Both the position numbers and the translations under genes were made by a program. From contig NZ_JBHSNF010000003.1 in the NCBI RefSeq assembly GCF_042657065.1, positions 310,001 to 374,000 on the forward strand: 64,000 nucleotides of DNA, given 5' to 3'. Under the pieces are notes generated by a model. That model saw only the letters and a list, made by a program, of their open reading frames with translations. It did not search any database and was not told the origin of the DNA. This DNA comes from Rhodanobacter ginsengisoli (lineage in GTDB: Bacteria > Pseudomonadota > Gammaproteobacteria > Xanthomonadales > Rhodanobacteraceae). How positions within the stretch are numbered: the stretch's first letter is position 1; the number at the start of each line of letters is the position of its first letter. Below, in pieces: positions 24,568 through 34,221 of this stretch.

Positions 24568-25463
24568 TCAATCTCAGTCACTTTCCCGAAACGATTGCCC
24601 GCTTCCCCGTCGCGGACCTGAGCCTGGCGGTGGAGACGCGCAATCCCGCCGGCCGCCCGGCGCTGTTGTTCGCGCATGGCTTTGGCCAGACCCGTGGCGC
24701 CTGGAACGGCGCCGCCGCGGCACTGGCCGGCGTCGGCTGCCGTTGCGTGACGTTCGACACCCGCGGGCACGGCGAGAGCGAGCGTGCGACCGGTGGCGAG
24801 TACCACATGGATCAGTTCGCCGACGACCTGCTGCGGCTGGCACTGGCGCAACCCGAACCGCCGATCCTGGTCGGAGCGTCGATGGGCGGCCTGCTGGGCA
24901 TGGTGCTCGCCGGCGAGATCCGGCCGGCGCCCTTCCGTGCGCTGGTGCTGGTCGACATCACCCCGCGCTGGGAGACGGCCGGGGTCGAGCGCATCCTCGC
25001 CTTCATGCAGGCGCATCCGGACGGCTTCGCGGACTATGCCGAGGCGGCCGACCGGATTGCCGGCTACCTGCCGCAGCGCCGCGAACGCAAGAGCGAGGAG
25101 CAACTGCGCCCGTTACTGCGCGAAGGCGCCGATGGCCGGCTGCGCTGGCACTGGGATACGGCGTTGCTGGCCGGCGTGGTGCACGAGAGCGAGCGTTACC
25201 AGCCCCGCCTGCAGGCGGCGGCGGCGAAGATCGACATTCCGGTGCTGCTGCTGTCGGGTGCGCGCAGCGACGTGGTGTCGCGCGCCACGGTCGACGAGTT
25301 CCTGCAACTGGTGCCGCATGCGCAGCACGTGGAACTGGCGCAGGCCACGCACATGGTGGCAGGCGATGCGAATGATGCGTTCACGCGTGAAGTCAGCCGC
25401 TTCGTGCAGAATCTTGATTCATTATCAGTCGACCGGCGGCATGCCGGCGCTGTTCAACCGTGA
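24564..25463 (+). CDS. alpha/beta-fold hydrolase
   Basis: The 299-residue cytosolic protein has the alpha/beta hydrolase features LLFAHGFGQTRGAWNG (oxyanion region HGFG), TFDTRGHGESE, the nucleophile elbow GASMGG, a late aspartate in LLLSGARSDVVS and a histidine in ATHMVAGD. It could be an esterase, thioesterase or lactonase; the substrate is not determined. It lies 12 bases upstream of fadE and is almost certainly co-transcribed with it, so an acyl-thioester role is plausible. The ATG at 24564 overlaps a candidate operator. Confidence 0.88.
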   Translation: MVNLSHFPETIARFPVADLSLAVETRNPAGRPALLFAHGFGQTRGAWNGAAAALAGVGCRCVTFDTRGHGESERATGGEYHMDQFADDLLRLALAQPEPPILVGASMGGLLGMVLAGEIRPAPFRALVLVDITPRWETAGVERILAFMQAHPDGFADYAEAADRIAGYLPQRRERKSEEQLRPLLREGADGRLRWHWDTALLAGVVHESERYQPRLQAAAAKIDIPVLLLSGARSDVVSRATVDEFLQLVPHAQHVELAQATHMVAGDANDAFTREVSRFVQNLDSLSVDRRHAGAVQP

Positions 25464-25475
25464 TGAGGTGCTGAG

Positions 25476-27944
25476 ATGTCCGTGATACTGACCCTGTTGG
25501 CGGCGCTGCTGGCCACCGGTGCCTGCGCCTACCACCGCACCAGCCTGCGCACGTGGGCCATCGCCACGATCGCCACCACCCTGGTGGTCGGGCTGCTGGT
25601 GCATGCGCCGTGGACCACGGCGATCCTGCTGATCATCGAGGCGGCCATCGCACTGCCGCTGCTGCTGGTGGATTTCAGGCGCCGGCAGATCAGTGCGCCG
25701 CTGCTGAAGCTGTTCGCCAGTGTCACTCCGAAATTGTCCGAGACCGAGCAGACCGCGCTGGAAGCAGGCACGGTCGGATTCGAGGGCGAGCTGTTTTCCG
25801 GCAAGCCGGACTGGCACGAGTTGCTGAAGCAGCCCAAGCCCGAACTCAGCGTCGAGGAGCAGGCCTTCATGGATGGCCCGGTGGAAGAGCTCTGCAGCAT
25901 GATCGACGACTGGCAGATCACCCACGAGCTGGCCGACCTGCCGCCGAACGTGTGGGAATTCATCAAGAAGCACAAGTTCTTCGGCATGATCATTCCCAAG
26001 CGCTACAACGGGCTGGAGTTTTCCGCGCTGGCCCACTCCGCGGTGCTGCAGAAGCTGGCCACGATGTCCGCCACGGTGGCCTCGACGGTGTCCGTGCCGA
26101 ACTCGCTCGGGCCGGCCGAGCTGCTGCTGCACTACGGCAGCGAGGAACAGAAGAATCACTACCTGCCGCGCCTTGCGGTGGGCGAGGAAATCCCCTGTTT
26201 CGCGCTGACCGGCCCGTACGCCGGTTCCGATGCCACCTCGATCCCGGATGTCGGCATCGTCTGCAAGCAGGTCGTCGACGGCGTCGAGACGATCGGCTTC
26301 AGGCTCACCTTCGACAAGCGCTACATCACGCTGGCGCCGGTCGCCACCGTGATCGGCCTGGCATTCCGCATGTACGACCCGGAACACCTGCTGGGCGACA
26401 AGGAAGACCTCGGCATTACGCTCGCCCTGCTGCCGCGCTCCACCCCGGGCCTGCAGATCGGCCGTCGCCATTTCCCGTTGAACGTGCCGTTCCAGAACGG
26501 CCCGATCCACGGCAAGGACGTGTTCGTGCCGATGTCGACCCTGATCGGCGGACCGCAGATGGCCGGCCATGGCTGGCGCATGCTGGTCGAGGTGCTGTCG
26601 GTGGGACGTGCGATCTCGCTGCCTTCCAACGCCACCGGCGCGTTGCGCGGCGCGGTGGCCGCGGTGGGCGCCTATGCGCGCATGCGCAAGCAGTTCGGTC
26701 TGGCGATCGCCCGCTTCGAGGGGGTCGAGGAGGCGCTGGCGCGGATCGGCGGCCTCACCTACGCCACCGCGGCACTGTCGCGCGCCACGGCGGCGGCGGT
26801 CGATCGCGGCGAGAAGCCGTCCGTGCCGTCGGCGATCGCCAAGTACCACGCAACCGAATGGGGCCGCCAGGTCGCCGGTGACGCGATGGACGTGCTCGGC
26901 GGCAAGGGCGTGCAGCTGGGTCCGAACAACTATGCCGGTCGTGCCTGGCAGGGCGTGCCGATCGCGATCACGGTGGAAGGCGCCAACATCATGACGCGCA
27001 GCCTGATGATCTTCGGTCAGGGCGCGATCCGCTGCCATCCGTACGTGCTGAAGGAAATGCAGGCGCTGTCGATCAGCGACCGCGACGAGCAGCTGAAGAC
27101 GTTCGATCGCCTGCTGTTCGGCCATCTCGGTTTCGGCGTGTCCAACGCGGTGCGCAGCTTCGCGATGGGCCTCACCGGCTCGCGCATCGGCGAAAGCGCC
27201 GGCGATGCCTACACGCGCCGCTACTACCGCAAGCTCGATCGGTATTCCGCGGCGCTGGCGCTGTGTGCCGACGTGTTCATGGGCGTGCTCGGCGGCAAGC
27301 TGAAGTTCAAGGAGAAGCTGTCCGCCCGCCTCGGCGACGTGTTGAGCTACCTGTACATCGCCAGCAGCATGCTCAAGCGCTACGAGGACACCGGCCGGCC
27401 GGAAGCGGATCGCCCGTTGCTGGCCTGGGCGTTCCATCAGTGCGTGTGGAACATGCAGATGGCGCTGGACGGTGCGATCCGCAATTTCCCGGTGCGCCCG
27501 GTGTCATGGTTGCTGCGGGTGCTGGTGTTCCCGTTCGGTCGGCGCGAGGTACCGCCATCCGATCGCCTGGGCCGCCGTGTCGCGGCGCTGATCACCGCGC
27601 CAAGCGAGGCACGCGATCGCCTGATGGAATGGGTCTATCTGACCCCGACGGCGAACAACACGGTCGGCCGCATGAATGCCTTGCTGCCGGACGTGATCGC
27701 CGCCGAGCCGGTCGATCGCAAGTTCGGCAAGGCGCTGAAGACCGGCCAGTTCAAGTCGCACGACTACCTCGGTCAGCTGGCCGAAGCCGAACAGGCCGGC
27801 GTGCTCGATGCCAGCGAGGCGGCCCTGCTTCGGCGCGTGCGCGAGGCCGTGTTCGAGTTCATCTCGGTGGATGACTTCGATTCCGAGGAACTGCGCTCCG
27901 CGGTGACCCGCGGGGACAAGCACAAGCTCGCTGACGCCGCCTAG
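25476..27944 (+). CDS. fadE: acyl-CoA dehydrogenase, FadE type
   Basis: The 822-residue protein has two N-terminal membrane segments (about 3-20 and 28-62, including TWAIATIATTLVVGLLVH). The acyl-CoA dehydrogenase core follows (about 130-480: FGMIIPKRYNGLEFSALAHS, FALTGPYAGSDATS with the FAD/substrate loop, YARMRKQFGLAIARFEGVEEALA and AMDVLGGKGVQLGPNN). The long FadE-specific C-terminal domain (DUF1974-like) completes it. Length is close to E. coli FadE (814). It performs the first oxidation of fatty-acid beta-oxidation, passing electrons to ETF. It is the second gene of the hydrolase-fadE operon, likely controlled by the divergent TetR regulator. Confidence 0.95.
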   Translation: MSVILTLLAALLATGACAYHRTSLRTWAIATIATTLVVGLLVHAPWTTAILLIIEAAIALPLLLVDFRRRQISAPLLKLFASVTPKLSETEQTALEAGTVGFEGELFSGKPDWHELLKQPKPELSVEEQAFMDGPVEELCSMIDDWQITHELADLPPNVWEFIKKHKFFGMIIPKRYNGLEFSALAHSAVLQKLATMSATVASTVSVPNSLGPAELLLHYGSEEQKNHYLPRLAVGEEIPCFALTGPYAGSDATSIPDVGIVCKQVVDGVETIGFRLTFDKRYITLAPVATVIGLAFRMYDPEHLLGDKEDLGITLALLPRSTPGLQIGRRHFPLNVPFQNGPIHGKDVFVPMSTLIGGPQMAGHGWRMLVEVLSVGRAISLPSNATGALRGAVAAVGAYARMRKQFGLAIARFEGVEEALARIGGLTYATAALSRATAAAVDRGEKPSVPSAIAKYHATEWGRQVAGDAMDVLGGKGVQLGPNNYAGRAWQGVPIAITVEGANIMTRSLMIFGQGAIRCHPYVLKEMQALSISDRDEQLKTFDRLLFGHLGFGVSNAVRSFAMGLTGSRIGESAGDAYTRRYYRKLDRYSAALALCADVFMGVLGGKLKFKEKLSARLGDVLSYLYIASSMLKRYEDTGRPEADRPLLAWAFHQCVWNMQMALDGAIRNFPVRPVSWLLRVLVFPFGRREVPPSDRLGRRVAALITAPSEARDRLMEWVYLTPTANNTVGRMNALLPDVIAAEPVDRKFGKALKTGQFKSHDYLGQLAEAEQAGVLDASEAALLRRVREAVFEFISVDDFDSEELRSAVTRGDKHKLADAA

Positions 27945-27956
27945 GCCCGCCGGCTC

Positions 27957-28003
27957 ACGACGAAGCCCGCGCCACGGCAGCCGCCCGGCGCGGGCTTCGT
28001 CGT
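27957..28003. terminator. strong bidirectional hairpin between fadE and the converging response-regulator gene
   Basis: A 17-base-pair perfect stem pairs 27957-27973 with 27987-28003 around a 13-base loop and is followed by TTCAG. It lies between two converging operons and probably serves both. Confidence 0.75.
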
Positions 28004-28059
28004 TTCAGCGTCGGCGATGGGTCCCGGATGGGTCGTGCAACCGATGACGCCGCCGAGGG

Positions 28060-29067
28060 TCAGGCCTGGTCGGGCGCGGCCAGCGCATAGCGGTTCCGGC
28101 CGGCATCCTTGGCCTGGTACAGCGCGCGATCGGCCGCCTGGATCAGGTGCTCGTCGCTGGGTGCGTCGGCGCTCCACAAGGCGATGCCGATGCTCACGCT
28201 GACCCGCACCGCGGCATTGCCGTCGCGCCCGTGCAGCGGGTACGGCAGTGCCAGTTCGTCGCAGATGTGCTGGCAGCGCTGCAGCAATGGGGCCAACCCG
28301 TCGATGTCCTCCATGATCACGGCGAACTCGTCGCCGCCGAGCCGCGCCACCGTGTCGTTCGCGCGCCCATGCGCCTCGAGCCGGGTGGCGATCGCCTGCA
28401 GCAGCGCGTCCCCGGTCGGATGTCCGTGCGTATCGTTGACCGCCTTGAAGCCGTCGACGTCCAGCAGCAGCAACGCGAAGCGGGTGCCATGCCTGACCGA
28501 ACGCTGGGTCGCGGTGTGCAGGCGGTCATGGAACAGAGGGCGGTTGGGCAGGCCGGTGAGCATGTCGTGGGTCGCCTGGTGGCGAACCTGCTTCTCGATG
28601 CGCTCGCGCTCGGCGATTTCCACCTGCAACTGCTGGTTGCGCTGGGACAGCTCGTTCAAGGTCGATTCCAGCTGCATGCGGGCGTTGTACAGATCGAGGA
28701 ACACGCGCACTTTCGACTGCAGGATCGCGTCGTTGATCGGCTTTGCGATGTAGTCGACGGCGCCCGAGCGGTAGCCCTTGAGCTTGTTGAGATCGTCGGC
28801 ATAGGCCGCCGTCACGAAGATGATCGGCGTCTCGCACAGCTGCTCGCTCTCGCCGAGCAACGCGGCCACCTCGAAGCCATCCATGTCGGGCATGTTGACG
28901 TCGAGCAGGATCAGCGCGAACTGGTGATCCAGGCACAGCGCCAGCGCCCGGTTGCCGCTCTCGGCCTCGATCAGTTCGGCGCCGCAACCGGCCAGCAGCC
29001 GACGCATCGCGACGATGTTGGCGTGGGTGTCGTCGACCACGAGAATCTTCGGGCTTGGAGCGTTCAT
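28060..29067 (-). CDS. response regulator with diguanylate cyclase output (REC-GGDEF)
   Basis: The 335-residue protein has a receiver domain (about 5-125: KILVVDDTHANIV, ILLDVNMPDMDGF with the phospho-acceptor aspartate, VTAAYAD, YIAKPI). A short coiled coil (about 130-165) and an intact GGDEF domain (about 170-335: THDMLTGLPNR, LDVDGFKAVND, RLGGDEFAVIMED) follow. It is PleD/WspR-like: phosphorylation would switch on c-di-GMP synthesis. It is the last gene of a four-gene operon with a hybrid kinase, CheR and CheB. Its start overlaps the cheB-like stop (29064-29067), giving translational coupling. Confidence 0.95.
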   Translation of the reverse strand: MNAPSPKILVVDDTHANIVAMRRLLAGCGAELIEAESGNRALALCLDHQFALILLDVNMPDMDGFEVAALLGESEQLCETPIIFVTAAYADDLNKLKGYRSGAVDYIAKPINDAILQSKVRVFLDLYNARMQLESTLNELSQRNQQLQVEIAERERIEKQVRHQATHDMLTGLPNRPLFHDRLHTATQRSVRHGTRFALLLLDVDGFKAVNDTHGHPTGDALLQAIATRLEAHGRANDTVARLGGDEFAVIMEDIDGLAPLLQRCQHICDELALPYPLHGRDGNAAVRVSVSIGIALWSADAPSDEHLIQAADRALYQAKDAGRNRYALAAPDQA

Positions 29068-29633
29068 GGACTGCACAACTGATTGAGTAGGGGGGCGATC
29101 GCATCGAGCGATACGCAATGGTCGGCGCCGGCGAGATCGAGGGCGGCCTGGGGCATCGTGCGGGCCACGGCGCTCTCCGGAGTCTGCACGATCGCGCAAC
29201 CGCCGTGGCGACGCAGCTGGCGCAATCCTTCCGCGCCGTCGGCATTCGCGCCGGTGAGCACTATCCCGACCAGGGTGTCGCGCCATACCTCGGCCGCGGA
29301 AGCGAACAGCACGTCGATCGAAGGCCGGGCATGGCATACGCGGGGATCCGCGGACAACGCGAAATGCCCGCTGCCCTCGATCAGCAGGTGATAACCGGCA
29401 GGGGCCAGATGCACGATACCGCCACGCACCGGATGGCGTTCGATCGCCTCGGCGACGGGCAGCGTGGAAACCCGCGCGAGCAGTTCGCACAGCAGGTCGA
29501 CCGTCTCCGAACCGCTGTGGCAACACACCAGCAGCGGCTGCGAAAGTTGCCGGTCCAGTCCGGCCAGCAGGATCTTCAGCGCATCCAGTCCGCCGGCGGA
29601 GCAGCCCACCACGATGGCTGACGGTCGCTTCAT
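29064..29633 (-). CDS. stand-alone CheB-type methylesterase
   Basis: The 189-residue protein consists only of the CheB catalytic domain; no receiver domain precedes it. The triad regions are visible: serine in VVGCSAGGLDAL, histidine in LLVCCHSG and aspartate in VLTGANADGAEG. Classical CheB removes methyl groups from chemoreceptors, but none is encoded in the window. It overlaps both neighbours by 4 bases (CheR upstream, response-regulator cyclase downstream). Confidence 0.92.
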   Translation of the reverse strand: MKRPSAIVVGCSAGGLDALKILLAGLDRQLSQPLLVCCHSGSETVDLLCELLARVSTLPVAEAIERHPVRGGIVHLAPAGYHLLIEGSGHFALSADPRVCHARPSIDVLFASAAEVWRDTLVGIVLTGANADGAEGLRQLRRHGGCAIVQTPESAVARTMPQAALDLAGADHCVSLDAIAPLLNQLCSP

Positions 29634-30496
29634 CGCGGCGCGTGCGATTCGAGCAGCGGGCCGTTGCGCCGGTAGATGCGCAGTGCGGCATCTAGGGCCG
29701 AGAAATCGGTGGCCGTCGGGGCGAAGTCCATGCTTTCGCGCATGCCCAGGCAGAGGAAGCCGCCGCGCACGAGCGAATCGCGGAACAGGCCCAGGCAGCG
29801 ATCCTGCAGCGGGTTGGAGAAATAGATCAGCACGTTGCGGCAGAGCACCAGATGGGTTTCGCTGAATACCTTGTCCGAGACCAGGTTGTGCTGCGCGAAC
29901 GTGACGTTGCGGCGCAGCCGGCGGTCGAACTTCAGCAGGTCGTAGCGGGCGCTGTAATAGTCGGCCAGCGAGCGGGTGCCGCCGGCGGCCTGGTAGTTGC
30001 GGGACCACTGCTGTGCCTCGCGCGCGGGATAGATGCCTTCCCTGGCCTGCAGCAGCGCGTCGGCGCTGAGATCGGTGGCGAAGATCTGGCTGCGCTCGTA
30101 CAGCCCGGCTTCCTCCAGCAGGATCGCCAGCGAGTAGACCTCCTCGCCGTGCGCGCAACCGGCCTGCCAGATATTGATCCGTGGATAGGAGGCGAGCACC
30201 GGCAGCACCCGTTCGCGCAGCACGCGGAATACCGCCGGATCGCGGAACATGTCCGACACCGGTACCGACAGGCCGGCCAGCAGCTGCGGCAGCACCCCAG
30301 GTTCGTGCAGCAGCCGGGCGGTCAGCGCACTGATCGTGCCGGTCTCCAGCTGCGCCACCAGCTGGAGCACGCGCCGCTTCAGCGAGGCCGGCGCGTACTG
30401 GCTGAAGTCGTAGCCATGACGGCGCTGCAGCGCCTGCACGAACAGCTCCAGTTCGATGCCTTCCCGTTCGAGATCGTCGTGTTCGGTGGTCATCAC
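29630..30496 (-). CDS. CheR-type methyltransferase
   Basis: The 288-residue protein has the all-helical CheR N-terminal domain (FVQALQRRHGYDFSQYAPASLKRRVLQLV). The SAM-dependent methyltransferase domain follows, with the INIWQAGCAHGEEVYSLAILLEE motif I, IFATDLSADALLQAREGIY, and VLCRNVLIYFSNPLQ. It would methylate glutamates on a receptor or partner. The partner is probably the hybrid kinase encoded 4 bases upstream, although no canonical chemoreceptor signalling domain is recognised there. The start could be ATG 30496 or the next codon at 30493. Confidence 0.93.
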   Translation of the reverse strand: MMTTEHDDLEREGIELELFVQALQRRHGYDFSQYAPASLKRRVLQLVAQLETGTISALTARLLHEPGVLPQLLAGLSVPVSDMFRDPAVFRVLRERVLPVLASYPRINIWQAGCAHGEEVYSLAILLEEAGLYERSQIFATDLSADALLQAREGIYPAREAQQWSRNYQAAGGTRSLADYYSARYDLLKFDRRLRRNVTFAQHNLVSDKVFSETHLVLCRNVLIYFSNPLQDRCLGLFRDSLVRGGFLCLGMRESMDFAPTATDFSALDAALRIYRRNGPLLESHAPR

Positions 30497-30500
30497 GGCC

Positions 30501-33500
30501 TCAGCGCCGCAGCCACACGCGGATCAGCGAAGCCAGCTTGTCGATATCGATCGGTTTGGACAGGTAGTCGCTGGCGCCGGCTTCCAGGCACTGCTCGCGG
30601 TCGCCGCGCATCGCCTTGGCGGTCAGCGCAATGATCGGCAGATGGGCGAACGCGGGCTGCGCCCGGATCGCGCGCATCGTCTCGTAGCCATCCATGCCGG
30701 GCATCATGATGTCCATCAGCACCAGCTCCAGCGTGGCGTCGTCGGCCAGCATGCTGAGCGCCTTGTGCCCGTCCTGGGCCAGGCTGACCTGGATGCCCCA
30801 GTCGCGCAGCACCTTGGACAGCGCGAACAGGTTGCGCATGTCGTCGTCGACCAGCAACAGCTTGCGGCCCTGCAATTCCTGCGGGTTCGACGGCTCGGTC
30901 TGTTCCTTCGCCGTACCGTGCCGGATGCTGTGCAGGAACAGGCTGACCTCGTCGAGCAGGCGGTCGGGCGAGCGTGCACCCTTGATCACGATGCTGTCGG
31001 TGTACTGGCGGATCTTCAGGTTTTCCTCGCGGCTGAGGTCGCGACCGGAATACACCACCACCGGCGGGATGCTGCCGCTGCCGGCCAGTTGCTCCAGCAA
31101 CTCCATGCCGGACATGCCGGGCAGGCCGAGGTCCAGCACGATGCAGTCGTAGCCGGTCTGCCCGATCTTCTGCAAGGCCTCTTCGGCGGAGCCGGCTTCG
31201 TCGATGATCACGTCGTCCTGGCGCAACAGGGTGCGCACCGCGCTGCGCGCATCGGCATCGTCGTCGACGATCAGCAGATGGCGGGTGCGCCCGGCCGCGA
31301 AATGCAGCAGCCGCTCGAACGCGTCGTTGATCGCCTCGCGGCTGACCGGCTTGGTCAGGAAGCCGACCGCACCCAGATCGCGGCCGCGCTCGACCTCGTC
31401 GGTGGCGGACAGGAAGTGCACCGGGATATGCCGTGTGGCGGCATCCGCCTTCAGCCGCTCGATCACGGTCCAGCCGTCCATGCCGGGCAGCATCACGTCG
31501 AGCAGGATGCCCAGCGGGCGATAGCGGAGCGCCAGCTCCAGCCCGTCCTCGCCATTGGCGGCGATCAGGATGCGCTGGCCCTTCTTGCGCACCATCTCGG
31601 CCAGGATGCGCGCGAAGACCAGGTCGTCCTCGATGATCAGCACGGCCGAATCGCCCGGCGCCAGCTGGTCGCGGTCGTCGCGCAGGTCGGCGGAAAGCTG
31701 TGCCGGCATGGGGATCGGTCGCATGACCGGGGCCGCCACCGGTGCCGCCGTGGCGTCCGGCAGCGCGGATTTCTCCATGCTGCGTTCGGTCAGCAACAGG
31801 GTGAACTCGCTGCCGCGGCCGGCTTCGCTGCGCAGCACGATGTCGCCGTCGAGCAGTTCGGCCATCCGCCGTGAAATGCTCAGGCCCAGGCCGGTACCGC
31901 CAAACTGGCGGCTGGTGCTGGCATCGGCCTGCTCGAACGCGTTGAACACGCCTTCCCGCTTGTCCGCCGCGATGCCGATGCCGCTGTCGCGCACGCTGAT
32001 CGCCAGCAGCGGCCGATCGGCGAGCAGCGCCGGCACCGGCAGATCCGCGTCGGGGCGGCCGATGCGCACCCGCACTTCACCGCTGGCGGTGAACTTGAAT
32101 GCGTTGCCGAGCAGGTTGTTGATGATCTGTTCCAGCTTGCCCGGATCGGTATGGATGTGCGTCGGCAGTTCCGCCGCCAGCTCCACCGAAAAATCGAGCC
32201 GCTTCTCTTTCGCCACGTGGTCGAACGTACGTCCCAGGCTGCGCGCCAGATCCTGCAACGGATAGTCTTGCAGGGACAACTCCATCTTGCCCGCTTCGAT
32301 CTTGGACAGGTCGAGGATGTCGTTGATCAGGCGCAGGAGGCTGCTGCCGGCATCGTGGATGATCCGCGCCGACTCGATCTGTTCCCCGTCCAGGTTGCCC
32401 TCGCGATTTTCCGCCAGGTTGCGCGACAGGATCAGCAGGCTGTTCAGCGGCGTGCGCAGCTCATGCGACATGTTGGCGAGGAACTCGCTCTTGTACTGGC
32501 TGGCCCGGGCCAGCTCTTCGGCTTTCTCCTGGGTATCCTGCTGCAGAACCTGCAGGGTGCGCTTCTGGTCGTGCAGGATGTCGGACTTCTGGCGCAGTTC
32601 CTCGTTGGAGGCCTGCAACTCCTCGGTCTGCGCACGCAGCTCTTCCTCCGAGGCAAGCAGCCGCTGTGACTGTTCCTCCAACTGCAAGGCCTTGGCCTGC
32701 AGGGTGTCATTGGCGTCGCGCAGGGCCTCTTTCTGCTGGCGCATGGTGACGCTGGACAGGCGCAGCTCGTCGGCCTGCTGCCGGGTCTGTTCGAGCAGAT
32801 CCTGGGTGTTGATCGCGCGGGTGAGGTTTTCCAGCTGCAGGGCCACGGCCGGCAGCAACTCGGCCAGCAGCTGACGATGCAGCGGCGCCAGCGAGACGAA
32901 GCCGGCCAGCTCCAGCACCCCGAGCAACCGGTCGCGCAGCATCAGCGGCAGGATCGCGACGTGGCGGGGCAGTGCGGTGCCGCTGCCGGAATCGATCCGC
33001 AGATAATCGCCCGGCACCTCGTCCAGTTCGATCGCCTGGCGGGTCAGCGCGCACTGGCCGACCAGCCCTTCGCCGGGAACGTAGCGTACCGACGCGTGCC
33101 CGCTCAGCCGCAGCCCGTAGCTGCCAAGCAGGTCGAGTCGCTGACTGGCATCGTCGTAGCCGTAGAACAGGCCGACCCCGGCGTTCACCAGCGGCATCAG
33201 CTCGCCGGTCAGTCGCTCGGCGAAATCGCGATGGGTGCTGGTCTGCTGCAGGCTCTGCGAGATCGCGGTGACCCGGCTTTTCAGCCAGGTCTGCTCGTAT
33301 GTCTCGATCGCCATCTGCTTGAACACCTGCAGGGCGCGGGCGATCTCGCCGATCTCGTCGCGGCGTTCCGTGCTGCGTATCTCGATGGTGTGGTCGTGGG
33401 CAGCCAGCCGCCCCATCAGGTCGGTCATCCGGCGCAGCGGCCGGGTGACCATGCGCGAGCTCAACGACATCATCAGCAAGCCGAACAGCAGGCCGACAGC

Positions 33501-34154
33501 GGCGAATACCGCATCGAGCACGCGGGCCATGGTCAGCACCTGGTGCAGGTCGCGGTTGCGTAGCGCCAGCAGCTCCCGTTCCGTCGTGGCCATCTGCCCG
33601 ATCGCCGCAGTGATGTCCCCCACGCTTACCGTACGCCGTGCGAGATAGGCTGCCGGAATACGCTTGAGCTCGGTCAATGCCTGCAGCGTGCCGTCATTGT
33701 GCACCTTGCCCAGCGGCTCGATGACCATGCCGGTCACTTCCCGGTTCCAGCGCTCCGCCATCGCGCCGATGCGGTCCAGCCGCGATTGTTGCAGCGGGTT
33801 GTCCGCGGTCAGCTGACGCATCTCGGCCAGGCCCTGCATCAGCTCCTGCCGGCTCTGCCGGAATCCGGCCAGCTCCCGCGGATCCTGGTTCAGCATGTAG
33901 TCGCGCATGCTGACCTGCCCGGTTTGCGCGGCGCGCTCCAGCTTGTCCAGCCCGAGCAGTACGCTGTAGCTGTGGTCCGACCAGTGGCGGCTGTCGTTCT
34001 GCTGCCGCAACGAATCCAGCATGACCACGCTGCTGATCAGGAACAGGCCCAGCAACAGGCTGATCGCCAGCAGCATCTTTCCCTGGATCGACAGGTGGGC
34101 CAGCCAGGAATAATGCCGCCTGGAACCCCTGGAGTCTCGTTCGCCTGCCGTCAT
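30501..34154 (-). CDS. hybrid sensor histidine kinase with three receiver domains
   Basis: The 1217-residue inner-membrane protein is ordered as follows. Membrane helix 1 is about 25-47, then a helical extracytoplasmic CHASE3-like domain (about 50-200), membrane helix 2 (about 205-230) and HAMP (about 230-285). GAF (about 300-445) and a long coiled coil (about 450-550) follow. HisKA has the phospho-histidine in NMSHELRTPLNS near 563 and HATPase_c is about 670-795. Three receivers have aspartates near 885 (LLDVMLPGMDG), 1008 (VLDLGLPGMSG) and 1146 (LMDIMMPGMDG). I start at ATG 34154, which has GAAGG upstream, not the TTG 15 bases before. It heads an operon with CheR, CheB and a REC-GGDEF protein, so c-di-GMP output is likely. 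Confidence 0.95.
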   Translation of the reverse strand: MTAGERDSRGSRRHYSWLAHLSIQGKMLLAISLLLGLFLISSVVMLDSLRQQNDSRHWSDHSYSVLLGLDKLERAAQTGQVSMRDYMLNQDPRELAGFRQSRQELMQGLAEMRQLTADNPLQQSRLDRIGAMAERWNREVTGMVIEPLGKVHNDGTLQALTELKRIPAAYLARRTVSVGDITAAIGQMATTERELLALRNRDLHQVLTMARVLDAVFAAVGLLFGLLMMSLSSRMVTRPLRRMTDLMGRLAAHDHTIEIRSTERRDEIGEIARALQVFKQMAIETYEQTWLKSRVTAISQSLQQTSTHRDFAERLTGELMPLVNAGVGLFYGYDDASQRLDLLGSYGLRLSGHASVRYVPGEGLVGQCALTRQAIELDEVPGDYLRIDSGSGTALPRHVAILPLMLRDRLLGVLELAGFVSLAPLHRQLLAELLPAVALQLENLTRAINTQDLLEQTRQQADELRLSSVTMRQQKEALRDANDTLQAKALQLEEQSQRLLASEEELRAQTEELQASNEELRQKSDILHDQKRTLQVLQQDTQEKAEELARASQYKSEFLANMSHELRTPLNSLLILSRNLAENREGNLDGEQIESARIIHDAGSSLLRLINDILDLSKIEAGKMELSLQDYPLQDLARSLGRTFDHVAKEKRLDFSVELAAELPTHIHTDPGKLEQIINNLLGNAFKFTASGEVRVRIGRPDADLPVPALLADRPLLAISVRDSGIGIAADKREGVFNAFEQADASTSRQFGGTGLGLSISRRMAELLDGDIVLRSEAGRGSEFTLLLTERSMEKSALPDATAAPVAAPVMRPIPMPAQLSADLRDDRDQLAPGDSAVLIIEDDLVFARILAEMVRKKGQRILIAANGEDGLELALRYRPLGILLDVMLPGMDGWTVIERLKADAATRHIPVHFLSATDEVERGRDLGAVGFLTKPVSREAINDAFERLLHFAAGRTRHLLIVDDDADARSAVRTLLRQDDVIIDEAGSAEEALQKIGQTGYDCIVLDLGLPGMSGMELLEQLAGSGSIPPVVVYSGRDLSREENLKIRQYTDSIVIKGARSPDRLLDEVSLFLHSIRHGTAKEQTEPSNPQELQGRKLLLVDDDMRNLFALSKVLRDWGIQVSLAQDGHKALSMLADDATLELVLMDIMMPGMDGYETMRAIRAQPAFAHLPIIALTAKAMRGDREQCLEAGASDYLSKPIDIDKLASLIRVWLRR

Positions 34155-34221
34155 GGGTCGGGCCTTCAACGTAAATGGAGAGGAAGCGATTCGCCGTATC
34201 CGCGGGTTGGCCGACCGCAGA

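Noticed and set aside
25425..27437. Long minus-strand open frame opposite fadE
   Set aside because: The sense strand carries a complete FadE; the antisense translation is low-complexity and lacks motifs.
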